Shown here: one piece after another, positions 34,803 through 46,845 of the stretch
Position numbering within the stretch: the first letter of the stretch is position 1
Layout of the letters: every line of letters starts with the position of its first letter
From: Cunninghamia lanceolata
Taxonomy: Eukaryota > Streptophyta > Pinopsida > Cupressales > Cupressaceae
NCBI GenBank assembly: GCA_027924645.1
Contig: BSBN01001225.1
Span: forward strand, 12,418,001-12,482,000
Direction of reading: 5' to 3'
Length of the DNA: 64,000 nucleotides
Notes under the pieces: model-generated
What the model was told of the DNA's origin: nothing
Seen by the model: the letters and a program-made list of their open reading frames with translations, nothing else
Database searches by the model: none
Program-made: the position numbers and the translations under genes

Positions 34803-36262
34803 AAGGCTTTGGAAGGAAGCCTATTTTAATTCCTCTTTGAGAGGGGAATGGGGATTTTGGAGGATTGGAGTCTTGGAGAAAGATTGTGCTCTCTTCTTCA
34901 ACTTTCATCCATTATTGGACTCTTAAGGTAAGTCTCATGGCATTTTAGCCATTCCTTATGCTTTGTTAAATTTTGGTTGTGTGCTTGAAATGCTTTGTGT
35001 GTTTATTTCTTCTTGTTGTGGGGTTTTTGGGTGTTTTGGGATGAGACTACCAAGCTTGGTGTGTCCATCCATGTGTGGGGTGGGAGAGAAGTGAACCTCC
35101 TCGAGGTCACCCTCCTGGTATTAGTATTTTTGTGGCCTTAAGGGGTAGATATTGAACTATAGAGTATTTTTATTTGGCATGAGTGCCATGGTGAAATTTA
35201 TATATTCATGGAGTTATCATTTTGGGCTTGAGGCCTTGTTTTGTGTTGAGACTTTGGGATTTTTGCAGAGTGATCCTCTTGAGTCAAGTGATGTCCACTC
35301 CCCTAGCCCCCTTCAAATCCATTCCTATGGATTTTGTGATGTTCAAACCTATGGGTGTTCTGCTCATTATTGTGTGATTGTTTCTTGTTGTGTTGTGGTT
35401 TGAGACCCGTGTGAAGATCGACCTCCAAGCTAGGGGGTGACCCACTTGCAAGTCTATGGTAGGGAGGAGAGAGTTTTTAGTGGCTTGGTTGTCCCTCCAT
35501 TATCTAAGTTCTTGCAGATTATTTTGGTGACCCATGGAGCTTGGGAGATGTCTTATTTTGTAGGTGTTGAAGTATCATCTTTGGGCTACTTGAGAGCCAT
35601 GATCAAAGGAATGGCCTATTTTTGTATTTAGATAAAAGAGAAGAGAGGAAACCATCTCTCAATATGTATTTGTTTATAGGATATTGAATGCTTTTTCCCA
35701 TCTTCTTGTGGTTGCAAAATGCTATGTGTGTTGCTGTTATATATATTAAATGATGTTTCCTGCATATATATAGTGATTTCCTATTTTGTAGTGCAACTAT
35801 GCTTGCTGTTAAAAAACCTTTAATCTATCCAAAGTAGGTAAAAATATCATTTCATGGTTTTGTCTTTGCTGTGTGATTATATAGAAAGAAAGAGAAAATT
35901 TAATCAAATCTCTATGTTGCTGATTTTTGTATTATTACTTTCAAAAGAGAAATATGCAAGTTGCTGTTCAACTAGACTTCTGTTTGTTTTCATGTCTAAA
36001 AGATATACATTAAAGTTCTAGTTATTTTTTTTAAAAGTAAATAATAGCTGTTGTATTTATTTCAAAAAAAAAGGGTTGGTTCCTATTTCTGTCAATTGTA
36101 TTAATTATGACAGCTAGTGCAATGAGTTAGAGATAAATTTTTTTTTTACAATGCTTTATGGAAAATATATATATATATATAGATTATGCTTATTCCTTTT
36201 GTGTACTGGTGTTATTATGAAAATATAATGGACATACATATTTGTGTGTGATTGGGAAATTG

Positions 36263-36264
<2 letters not shown>

Positions 36265-36323
<59 letters not shown>
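36265..36323. repeat. (TA)n microsatellite
   Basis: About 29 uninterrupted AT units, with shorter AT runs nearby at 36164-36181 and 36406-36419. Confidence 0.95.
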
Positions 36324-36325
<2 letters not shown>

Positions 36326-36549
36326 CTTATATATATTCTTATATTTTTGTTTACTGGAAAGAATGGTTTTCATTTTTTTTTTAAATAATATATTCCAGAT
36401 AAGAATATATATATATATACATTGAAACTTAGCAAACAAAATATCTCAAATAAATTGCAGAGCTGTTTAACCCAAACCCTAGTGGCGTTCATTGTGACCC
36501 CCCCCCCGCGTGGACTGTGCAAAGGATGGAGGGGTGGGGGATGGATCCC

Positions 36550-36585
36550 CCACCCACTCCCCACCATACAGTGGGGGGTGGGTGG
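36550..36585. repeat. GC-rich hairpin
   Basis: ccacccactccccac and gtggggggtgggtgg form 15-base arms with one mismatch around a 6-base loop. It lies in a 120-bp island of C and G runs (36495-36602) inside AT-rich DNA, with G runs that could form a quadruplex. Confidence 0.7.
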
Positions 36586-37967
36586 AAGGTCCACCCCCCA
36601 CCAAAATTTTGTTGCCTTAAACTTTTTTTTTTCCCTGCGTTAACACTTCTAGCACCTCCTTAATACCTCTGCCACCTTCGATGGCACTGTGTGCCCCTCA
36701 TGGCCGACCTCCGCCGGGAACTCTCAAGGCCACCGTACTCTTCTCTTGGCCGCCATCTCTCGGCCTTCCCTGGAGATTTATATTACTTATTAAAATAAAA
36801 ACATACAAATATATATATACCTCACATACAGAGGGTATACTAGTAGGCTGTTCACTTTTCTCTTTCCTTCCCCATGTCCATAGCTACCCTATGGAGAAAC
36901 CTACAAAATAACGAAATGAATAGAGAAGAGAATAGGGTTTGGGTGAAAGAATGGAATAGGAGAAAATAGGGATAGGGCATCTCTTTAAGAAATGATATTT
37001 TATTATCTTTTTGGGCATGGGTATTTTTATAATAATTTCTTTGGTGGAGTGGGTATTTAACTTAATTTTAAAATTGGGAGAGATGGGTACACGTGAACCC
37101 ATGCCTCCCCTTTTTGTCCCCTTATTATCGTTTGACTTGAAATTGAATTTAATCCTTGGGGGTAAAACATTTTGTTGGGGGAAATACTTTTATTCTTTTA
37201 CTTCTTTTAAAACTTGTAAGGAAAATAATTTAATTTTACATTGAACCCTTTTATTTTTGCCTTGGAGAATTAATGTTAATGTGAACTTTGAAAGGGGAGA
37301 TATCTAAATAGTTATGTAAAAGTTACTTTTTTAATTTAATAAATGCAAGGGGATTAATTACCAAACTTTAAATGTTAGACAGTTAATCTAATTGTTAGTG
37401 TTCTTCAACTTAATCTAGTTTAAAACTAAGTAGCTTGTTAAACGATATGGGGTAATTCAAGTTAATCAAACATTTGGAATAACTTATTCTTATTTAAATC
37501 AATTTTGGTATAGTTCGTAGAAGGGAGTTTTTATTAAAATATTTCTTATGTACGCCCTAGTGGCGTTATGCTACCAGAATTTTCTGGGAAATTAGGGTTG
37601 AATAATTTATTGAATTAAAGTATGCGTTGGACTTATAATTTATTACTTTCACAATTTTACATGATATGGGTTGTTATTTTAATCTTTTATACTTTAGTAT
37701 TAAGGTTTTGATTTTGACACATGTCAAAATCATGCCATTCATCTAGAAACTTAGGGGTTTGAAATCAAATCAATTTGGACCCTAATAGCAACACTCCTCA
37801 CGTCGCACAAACCCCCTTGGTAGGCTACCATTGTCTAGGGGTTGCGAATGATACTCGCGATACCTGGCTTTTGATTGACATGTTTATGCCTTATGTGTAT
37901 TGCCACTGAGCACGCTGACGCATGCGAGGGGGTTTCTAGGGATGTGTGGAAAAGTTTTTTAATATTT

Positions 37968-38046
37968 CGTGTCATGACCACATGACAAATGTGGACATAA
38001 CACGTGTGTTGCGTGTCATGACCACATGGGAAATGTGGGCATGACA
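37968..38046 (+). repeat. Short tandem duplication, period 44 bp
   Basis: Two copies of cgtgtcatgaccacatg followed by aaatgtgg and cat(a/g)aca-type sequence. Confidence 0.7.
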
Positions 38047-39775
38047 GACCTGCCTTGGTGGGAAAAGAGGTACTCACCCCAAGGGATGGCCTAAGTGGTA
38101 CTTTCGATTCAGTCTACTATATAAAAGGCCTAGGCGAAAGCCAAATCTTCTTGGTGACGTATTCTCATTCTGACAGTTCCCCAGTATCCACACACTTGTG
38201 TGTGAGATACGTCAACCCCATTCTCTTCTTGCAAAAGGATTGATGTAAGTGGCTGGGATAGGCTCTTAAGTGGGTCACTGCCACATGAATGAGCATCAAG
38301 TTCCCAAATGTTCCCCCACTAAACACATTAATGTAGAGGCCTACCCTTTTTAACCTTGTGGCAGTTTGTTCAAGGCAAGGGGAAACAACATCCCCTGTAG
38401 ATTCTCACCATTGGCTCCCTTGACATGAGATGGAAATCCTTGGATTAGCATAAGCTACGTGTAGCTTTCTGGGAGAGGGTGATTGTGACATCCTTCTAGT
38501 GTAGGAGGCCCCTAGCCATCCTCTCTCGGGAAGACAATATAATTGTACATGTGATTATCTATGTGTTTGCATTTGAGTTGGAGATTCCATGCTATGAGCT
38601 TGACAAGCTACCATTCAACTTGACCTTAGGTAGTTTAAGCATTGCTTTCAAGTGTTTTTGATTGTGTTATACCCATGGAAATTTGGGCCTTGACAGGCTT
38701 CTCGAACATACACATTACACTTATACATCACGTCAAACCTTTGGCCATTGTATGCTCTTGTTTGGAATGTTTGTATTGCTTGCCAAGGAAAACTATCATT
38801 GACATTATCCAAACACCATTTGATCCATTCAAAAAAGTGAACCATTGAAACATTTGAACCTCCCAAATCCATCATTTAACCACCAAAGTCCAAAAAATTC
38901 ACATCCAAAGTCCAAAATTTGCCAAAAATCCAACTCACCACCTCAAAAACCACATAAAACGACCACTGTCCCACATCAGCACCTAGTCCTCTGAATCAGC
39001 ACCTAGTCCTCTAAATCAGTGCCCAGTCCCAAACTCATCATAAAGTCAAACCTTTGGCCTTTTGGTTGCCAACAATCCCTATTCTACATCATACCTCGAC
39101 ATTACATGCCACCTCATCAATGCCCTTGTCCATTTGTCACTCTTAGCTTGTGATCTGTCCTAATCATTATTCATTATCCTTATCATTATCCTCACTATCT
39201 TCTAGATTGTCCACGTCATCCATAATTAGTCCTAAGTCATCATTATCCTTAGACCATCCTTGTCAAAACTTTTTTTATCATCCATCATTAGCCTTAATCA
39301 ATCTTACCATCCTTAATCAATCTACATCAATCCATAATCGATCATTATCCTCAAACCAATTAAATCCAACCATTTCCTCATCCAAATCAATCCTAATCAA
39401 CAAATCAATCCAAACTGCATCCAAATCCTAAGGTTAAACTCTAGATCAAAATTATCCTTTTATTTGTATTAAGCTTGAGACTTTGTTCATCTTAAGTTTA
39501 GTATAAACTAAGAATCATCGACCCCCCTTGGATAAATGGGCTTAGGAATTTAGACAACTCCTAAGTTAGTGGATTCCAAGAAATCCCATTTTTCTTGGTG
39601 CATCTGGTCTACCCCAAGTAAAATAATCCTATTATCCTTTTTCTTAGGCTCTTTGTCTACCCTAAGTGTATAGGATAACCATCAACCTTTAATCATCTTG
39701 ATTTAGATTTTAGACCTATCTCCATCCATCATCATTGGTACCTCGTCATCCAAATCTGACCCAAATTCACCTTTT

Positions 39776-41845
39776 ATGCCTCCCATCACGCGATCACAAG
39801 CTAAGAAAATGGACTCTCATTACCAACCCCTCTCTCCTAATGGCTCTACCATGAGCAACACGGAGGAATATGTCAACCAACCCAAAATGGGTGAAACATC
39901 CACTCATCCTCATTACATCTATTCCCCCACCTTTGTCGAGGTCCTTAATGAAAAGGGGTTACATGACAAGTTTGACCAATTCATTGACAACCATAAGGAT
40001 GAATTTCTTCAACGTCTCATTGAACATGGCGCATGCCTTCCACATTCATATGACCATGACAAACTCAAAACTATATTCCATGACAAGCCACCATCGCCTA
40101 TCTATGATCAACCATGGGGGTGTGCCCCTAATCCTAATGAACCCATCTACGAGAACCCATGGGCTAGTTTTTCTTCCAACACCAACATTGTCCACACCTT
40201 GGGACAAGACATAAGGGCTAGAAATGTTTCACAACCACAAGTATCCAACCCCCCTGTCAGGTTACCTTATGACATGCTACCCTCTGATGTACCCATTTTC
40301 GGGGTACCTTCTAATGTCACCATCACCGCCATACCAGCTCCCTAAACAATCAACAAGAAGCCACCATGATTGTACCACAACCTCTCCCTCCATTAAACAT
40401 TCCACAAAGATCGACCATCACACAAATGATGGTACCACCCATGACTCAAACACCCATTGTGAATCCACTTAACCAACCACAAAACCCCTTGACAAGCTAT
40501 GCCAATCCCATGCACACATATCAATCTTCCACACATCAACAACCTCACCATGGGTCATTGATGCAACCTTCTTACAGCACCCAACAACAACCACCACTCC
40601 AAAATCAACAAGTCATCCCACAACAACAAACCTATGGGTCCCATGTTTACACGTAAACTATAGGCCTTCCACCACACTCACAACAACAACAATACATCCA
40701 TCCCCAACAACAACAACAATACATCCCTCCCCAATATCAACAATCATCGTCACAATAACCTCCACTCCAACAAGTATCACAACCACCTCTTGCTAACCCT
40801 TTCGATCAAGAGTGGTAAGAGATGAAAAATGCACTTTAAATCCAACTAGGGACCCAAAAGAAACATTATAAGTTCAAAGACTTATGTCCCTATCCATTTG
40901 ATAGAAACATCGCCGTCACACCTTTTCCTCAACACTTTGAAATGCCAAAATTTGATAAATACAAAGGAAAAGGAGACCCTCATGACCACATCAAGGAGTT
41001 CTTCATGGCATGCCAAGAAGTCACCTATGATGACCAATTCCTCCTTCATCTTTTTCCATGAAGCCTAGGAGGACAAGCCCTAGAATGGTTCATGCACTTG
41101 CCTTATGGCTCCATATCCACTTTCATCGATCTTTCAAAGAAATTTGTCACCCACTTCTCATACAACATAGAGCATGAGATCACTATGCTCAACCTTTGTA
41201 ACACCAAACAACGAAGTGGTGAGAGTTTCGCCGCTTATCTACAAAGATGGAGAGCCCTTGCTAGTAGACTACCTTGGACAACCCCCAATAAACAACTCGT
41301 CCATATTTTCATCCAAAATCTCAACCAAGAAATGGCCTTCCACTTGTAAGTACATTGTGCATCTACCTTTGATGAGATCATAGAAAAAGGGGTCACCATT
41401 GAAAAAGCCCTTATTGCAAAGGGTCTAGTCAAAATCTATAATAAGAATGATAATGACAAAACGTCCAACGACAAACCTAAATTTTGGGCTAAAAACAAAA
41501 ACATTGTAGAAGATGGTGCTACTAATTCCAAGTACATCCAAATCGCCGCTCCTAAACCAAAAGAGACAAACATAGTCCAAAATGTTTCAAACAATGTCTT
41601 CACCCCATCCGCTCCTCCAAAGAGAAATCCCCCTAACAATCCAAAACGTGAGTATACACCCTTGGCTGAACCACTTGAGGTTGTGTTCCAAAAACTTGTC
41701 CAAGCAAACATGGTTGAGTTCCCCATGATGAAACCATTTGACGAAAACCAACCTAAACCTACATGGTACAAATAAAATAAATATTGTGACTATCATCGCA
41801 TAAAGGGCCATGCCACAAGAAAATGCATGAAATTAAAGAACTATA
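39776..41845 (+). pseudogene. Element A gag
   Basis: Start MPPITRSQAKKMDSHYQPLS at 39776 is open to 40345, then the frame shifts. A Pro/Gln/Thr-rich part follows (40366-40656 and on). The capsid domain reads PHDHIKEFFMACQEVTYDD, QALEWFMHLPYGSISTFIDL, HFSYNIEHEITMLNLCNTKQ and ESFAAYLQRWRALASRLP (40980-41340). A Tat-type Cys/His finger, YCDYHRIKGHATRKC, is at about 41784-41826. Stops occur near 41061, 41347 and 41773. Order and motifs are normal for Tat elements. Confidence 0.85.
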
Positions 41846-43083
41846 TCCAAGACCTCATTGATCACGGCGACATCCAAATAGAAAGAAACACCAACCGATC
41901 ACCCAACGATGGCCTAGGCGTCTACCAAGACCCTCTTCCCCACTGCAACAACAACCAAACTACATCCAAACCATCATCTTCCAACACCAACCCTAGCAAT
42001 CAAGCCAACAACATTACCTACAACAACATTCCACCTCCTTACGACAATGTAGTAGGTCAAATTGACTTTGATTCTACTCGTGTCGCCACCATCAAACTCA
42101 AAAATACCACCCCTGAATGTGCCATTACCACCTATCATGGGCATGTTACCATAAAGGGACCATCCCCATCCTCCACTACTACCACTACCAAATACAAACT
42201 CCTTGACCATCTTGGGAAGACCCCCGCACAAATCTCCATCTTGGAACTCCTCAAGACATCCACCATCCACCATGAAATTCTTAACAAGGCCCTCCAAGAA
42301 TCCTGTGTCCCCACTGACATACCTCCTGCTCAATTCCAGAACTTTGTCGCTCAACTATCTTCATCCTACCATCTCACTTTTAGCCATGCAGACATGCCAC
42401 CCATCGATCCCACACATAACAAAGCACTCCACATTGAAGTCCAAATCACCAATCACAAGATCAAGAGGGTCCTCTTGGATAATGGATCCAGCTTGAACAT
42501 ATGTACATTAAAATTCATAAAACTTATGGGGTATTCAACGGTTGACCTAGAACCTTTGGTCATCTCCATCAAGGCATACGACAACATGGAGAGAGAATCT
42601 GAAGGCACTATATGCCTCCCTATCAAGGTGGGCCCACTCACCATGCCCAGTCTATGTCACGTGATTGATCTTGACCTTCCATATAATCTCCTTCTAGGCT
42701 AACCATGGTTGCATGCCATGCAATCCATTCCATCCACCTACCATCAATGCCTCAAGTTCCCTCATAGCGGTGTGGACGCCACTATTCCCACCGAACAACA
42801 ACCTTTTGAATACTACAAGGCTTTAGAGGTTGTTTATGATAAACAATTCCATTGTCTAAGTACCTATGGGGATCATGTCAAAGATCCCTCATCCACTCCA
42901 TCCACATCATCATTCACGCCTCAAGTCACCATCGAATCATCACAAGCTTCCACCTCATCTTCCACCCATACACCTCAAAAGGTCAAGATCATAGACAAAA
43001 GGTGTGGCAAATATAAGCTTCACAATGCCTTCCATGTGGGACAATTACCATTGTTCCCTCGCTCCCATGGTCATTATCTTTAG
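41846..43083 (+). pseudogene. Element A protease region
   Basis: After a Thr/Asn/Pro-rich linker, the protease domain starts near 42420: LHIEVQITNHKIKRVLLDNGSSLNICTL-type sequence. DNGSS is the normal Tat-lineage form of the active site. Downstream IKVGPLTMPSLCHVIDLDLPYNLLLG leads to a stop (42700) and PWLHAMQSIPSTYHQCLKFP, the usual end of the domain. It stays open to 43083 through a Ser/Thr-rich linker. Confidence 0.85.
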
Positions 43084-43936
43084 AAGAAGGAACAAGAATA
43101 ACAGCACAGGATCAATGACAAAATTCCCTTTGTACCAGCACAGGTCTTTAGAGAAGAAGAAGCTGAAGAAACAACCTTGAGTGATTGGCTCCACCGAGAT
43201 GATACCACCCCAACACCTGTAAATATGGAATACTTCAAAGAAAAATATCCTGTACCATTTAAAATTTATACCAAAATGCCTTATCATGGAACAAGACTTG
43301 GTGCCAATGAACAAGGTGTTATAGAACCCCTTCCGATTAATCCTACATCTCCTAAGAAATATGCTCAATACTTCGGTTTAGGATATGCTCCACCAACTGT
43401 GACATTTCGTGGACCTGCTAAAACCTTGGTACAGATAGCAGAATCCTCTTCTAGTGTTGAAAACATCACTCTGAGTGTCATCATAGCTTCATGCAAGGAC
43501 CTTGATCTTTCATGCATCTTCCCGGACAATGTCATCTTCGTTATTGACCTCCCTCTCGTTCATCCTGAACTCATTGCTTGGGATTGTTAAGGACCCCTGT
43601 CTCTTGACATATTTCCACATGATGAGGCCCTCTCTGCATTCCTAGAGCTCCATGACACTTCACAATATGACATATGCTTACACATCGATGCCTATTTTGG
43701 GGAAGAGGAGATCCTTAGTCCAAAAAAGTAGAAATCAAAAAATACAAAAATTGTCCCCTAGTGAAAACCTCTCCGAGGCACTTTCGGACACAAAAGAGAA
43801 AAATAAAGACATATCTCCTAGTGAAAACCTCTCCGAGGTGCTAGAAGATGAGGATATCCATCTTCCCCCCATACCATCCTACTGGTAAGAGCATTCCAAC
43901 ATTCTGATTGAAGGCACCCAATAAATCAACCTCGGC
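43084..43936 (+). pseudogene. Element A linker between protease and RT
   Basis: Coding remnants are open at 43177-43590 (TPVNMEYFKEKYPVPFKIYTK-like, then KKYAQYFGLGYAPPTV and DLSCIFPDNVIFVIDLP) and 43652-43888. No enzyme domain is recognised. The GLGY..PP motif is commonly seen before RT in Tat elements. A 26-bp phrase around tctcctagtgaaaacctctc occurs twice (near 43755 and 43818), a local duplication. Confidence 0.65.
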
Positions 43937-45135
43937 ATGCAAGAATCATCCAAGCTCACACATCTAGCAAAAAGTCTTGGTACTGAAGAAAAATCCAACC
44001 TCTCCATAGTGCTTCATGAAGCACCTAATGTGTTCACTTGGTCCTATGCCGACATGCTAGGATTGGATCCATCCTTGGTTGTTCATCATCTTGTGGTACA
44101 TCCCAACACAAAACCTATTAAGCAGAAGCTCTGTAAGATGCACCTTCAAGTCACCTTACTTGTCAAAGAAGAGATGCAGAAGCTATTAGATGTTAGCTTT
44201 ATCTATCCTATTCACTATCCAGAATGGGTCTCCAACATTTTTCTAGTTGCTAAGAAACCTGGGGGCATCCGTTGTTGTACAAACTTCCGAGATCTTAAGA
44301 AGGCATGTCCAAAAGATGATTTTCCACTCCCCAACATTGACATGATTGTAGATCTCACAGTAGGGCATGTGATGCTCTCCCTCATGGATGGCTTCTCCGG
44401 GTATAATCAAATCAGAATCACCCTCGAAGATCAACATAAAATAGATTTTACCTGTCCTTGGGGCATGTACTACTAGCAAGTCATGCCTTTTGGCCTAAAG
44501 AACGTGGGGGCAACCTATCAACGTGCAATGACTACCATCTTCCATGACATGATACACAAGATAATGGAAAACTATGTAAATGATCTCCTAGGGAAATCTA
44601 GAACCAAGGAAGGACATCCCGAGGTCTTGTGACAGATCTTTGCACGTCTTAGAGAGTGCAAGCTTTTCCTCAACCCCAAGAAATGTGTCTTTGGCATAAC
44701 ATCAGGAAAACTCTTAGGGTTTATTGTTTCCCACAGAGGCATTGAAGTGGATCCCGCTAAAGTCACGGCTATAATAGAAATGCCTCCTCCAAAGATGTTT
44801 AAACAACTCTGAAGTCTCCAAGGTAAACTACAGGCTATATGCATGTTCATCACTCAACTTGTAGATAAATGTCATCCCTTCGCCCATGTGCTTTGCAAAG
44901 ATTTACACTTTAAATGGGATCAAAATTGTTAGTAGGCATTTGATCGCATCAAGGAGTATCTAGCTTCACCACTAGTTCTAATGGCACCTATCCCTGGAAA
45001 ACCCCTATTATTATATATATCAACAACTTCAATATCACTAAGGGCACTTTTAGCACAATAGGATGATACTAGCCACAAATGGGCTATATACTATATTAGT
45101 AGGACTCTAGTCAGCTCTGAGCTTAACTACACCCC
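43937..45135 (+). pseudogene. Element A reverse transcriptase and RNase H, inactive
   Basis: RT motifs: LVVHHLVVHPNTKPIKQK, EEMQKLLDVSFIYPIHYPEW, FLVAKKPGGIRCCTNFRDLK, KACPKDDFPLPNIDMIVD, MLSLMDGFSGYNQIRI, VMPFGLKNVGATYQRAM. The catalytic box reads YVNDLLGKS, so the first Asp of YVDD is Asn. Stops occur near 44475, 44630 and 44810. RNase H is partial: FKWDQNC, LVLMAPIPGKPLLLYI, WAIYYISRTLVSSELNYTPMEHAC. Homology then fades at about 45135. Tat lineage. Confidence 0.85.
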
Positions 45136-46144
45136 TATGGAACATGCATGTCCTCCATAAAATCATCAATCCTCCATCCACCCCTTTGGCAAGAGATACA
45201 ATGTCTATGTGTTTTGGGTCAGTCAGTCTTTTGGTCTTTGATTTTTATTTTGTGCAACATTCCTAAATTACTTCAAAGCTATCTTGATCTCATTATATCA
45301 TGGCATGTGGCAAAAAATCCACAATGGGGCATAGTCATTGCTTTCATATGTCGTGCTTGTGGGAAGTTCTCATTACTCCATCTTAGTATTCATATCTTGT
45401 GGATCGTAGGGTAGGTTCTAGCATATTAATTCCCTTTTACATCTAAGGTTCTTCATACCTTTTGTGTAATAAGGGCTTATGCTATGAGTCCCCTTCCCTC
45501 GTCTAGACAGGATTGTACTATTATGGACAAGTATGGGTTCATCCTATTGTTTGCAGTGTCAAGTCCTATGCATGGATGCCTTGCCACCTTGGTTCCACAT
45601 ACCCTGGTGCACAACATCCTATGCTATATCAACAATAGCACTCAATTTTTTATTGGCATAATATCTTAATATGATGTAATCCCTCTATCCTACACATTTA
45701 CATCTACACTCATCACCCCATCCCACTACTTTTGCTTCAAGATTCATCAAACACACATTTCTATAACTTCCTACTTTCTACTATCCCATCTCCCCCCTAC
45801 CATCTTGTGACCATTTTTAGGGACGTATTTGCGTATCATGATCACTCGCCTCATCGCCTTACCGAACCCTATGCATCCTCTCGCATCACCCTGCATCACA
45901 AACAAGTTAGTCCAACTATAATCATTCAAATATCATATGCATCACATATCATTCATCCATAAATAACCATAGATCCTCCTGCATCACAAGAGTGTTAGCA
46001 TCACACGTCCGTACATCCATCATAACACATATATACACTCCACCCTCCATCCAAACCCCAATCAAGTCATAATATCAAAACCATCATAAGTACATATATA
46101 TAACATAATGACATACATAAAACCACCAAAAGTATATACATAAT
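45136..46144 (+). other. Region where A's integrase would be expected; none seen
   Basis: Short frames only. I find no HHCC module and no D,D,E core on either strand. From about 45830 the DNA becomes C/A/T-rich with repeated 'catcacatatc' and 'atccatcac' words leading into the tandem array. A deletion of integrase, or its absence in this family, are both possible. Confidence 0.55.
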
Positions 46145-46432
46145 CATATATCCATCACATCACAAATCAATGCATTCATCATATATCCATCACATCATAA
46201 ATCAATACATCTATCATATATCTATCACACCACAAATCAATGCATTCATCATATATCCATCACATCATAAATCGATACATCTATCATATATCCATCACAT
46301 CATAAATCAATACATTCATCATATATCCATCACATCATAAATCAATACATCTATCATATATCCATCACATCATAAATCAATGCATTCATCATATATCCAT
46401 CACATCATAAATCAATGCATCCATCATATATA
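46145..46432. repeat. 35-bp tandem repeat, about 8 copies
   Basis: The unit is catatatccatcacatcata followed by aatcaatgcattcat. Two variants, ending gcattcat or acatctat, alternate in the left part, suggesting a 70-bp higher-order unit. It lies between pol and the antisense ORF of A. Confidence 0.9.
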
Positions 46433-46845
46433 GCACAACATAAATCCATACATCCATCCATAACACATAGTACATTGATCGAACAACTTGTCTCATATAT
46501 ATATATCAAAATGTGATCATGATACAAAATGTGGTCCTCAGACCTGTCAAAAAATAGTACATGTATACATCATGCCCCTAGGTGGAGATGTCTCTCCCTG
46601 ACTCATCTGGTCCTGAATCCCTCTAAAGCGGGGTCCCCATATTCTGCTGACCTGCATGTCCCAGTGTCTATGGAGGCGGCATCTATATTGCTGCTAATAC
46701 CTGTGATGGTGAGGGTTGCTAAACAAACCTCTCTGACCGCCCTGACCTCTTGGATCCATAAACCCCAGACCTACTCCGATAGATGACTATCTGCTCTGCT
46801 GGCACTACAACCTCATACAGTGACCTATAGTGTTGGGCCTCCCTA
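46433..46845. other. Non-coding stretch between tandem repeat and antisense ORF
   Basis: A short (AT) run is near 46496-46505, and decayed extra units of the tandem repeat continue to about 46470. No protein motif is recognised. Confidence 0.4.

Larger units (their letters stand above)
32583..39775 (+). other. 7.2 kb leader of element A
   Basis: No protein family is recognised. Both edges share degenerate repeats of an atcagcgcc(c/t)agtcc word (32660-33190 and 38970-39040). Other contents are listed separately: a hairpin cluster (34437-34802), a TA microsatellite, a GC-rich hairpin and a short tandem duplication. Gene-free leaders or extra ORFs occur in some Tat elements, but this one is long; part of it (about 33.7-38.6 kb) could be a further insertion whose ends I could not find. 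The last 600 bp is C/T/A-rich with repeated atccttatcattatcc words. Confidence 0.55.

Noticed and set aside
36265..36323. Centromeric or satellite signature from the (TA)n run
   Set aside because: A single short microsatellite; no larger array in the window.
36477..37568. 13-base direct repeat ccctagtggcgtt flanking about 1.07 kb, considered as a TSD
   Set aside because: No poly(A), TIR or LTR ends adjoin the copies, and 13-base chance matches are expected in 64 kb.
42135..42354. Minus-strand Gly/Ser-rich frames within the protease region of A
   Set aside because: Complement of the Thr/Ser/Pro-rich linker of the sense protein; no independent support.
46145..46432. CRISPR-like array
   Set aside because: Direct tandem units without spacers, in a eukaryotic retroelement.
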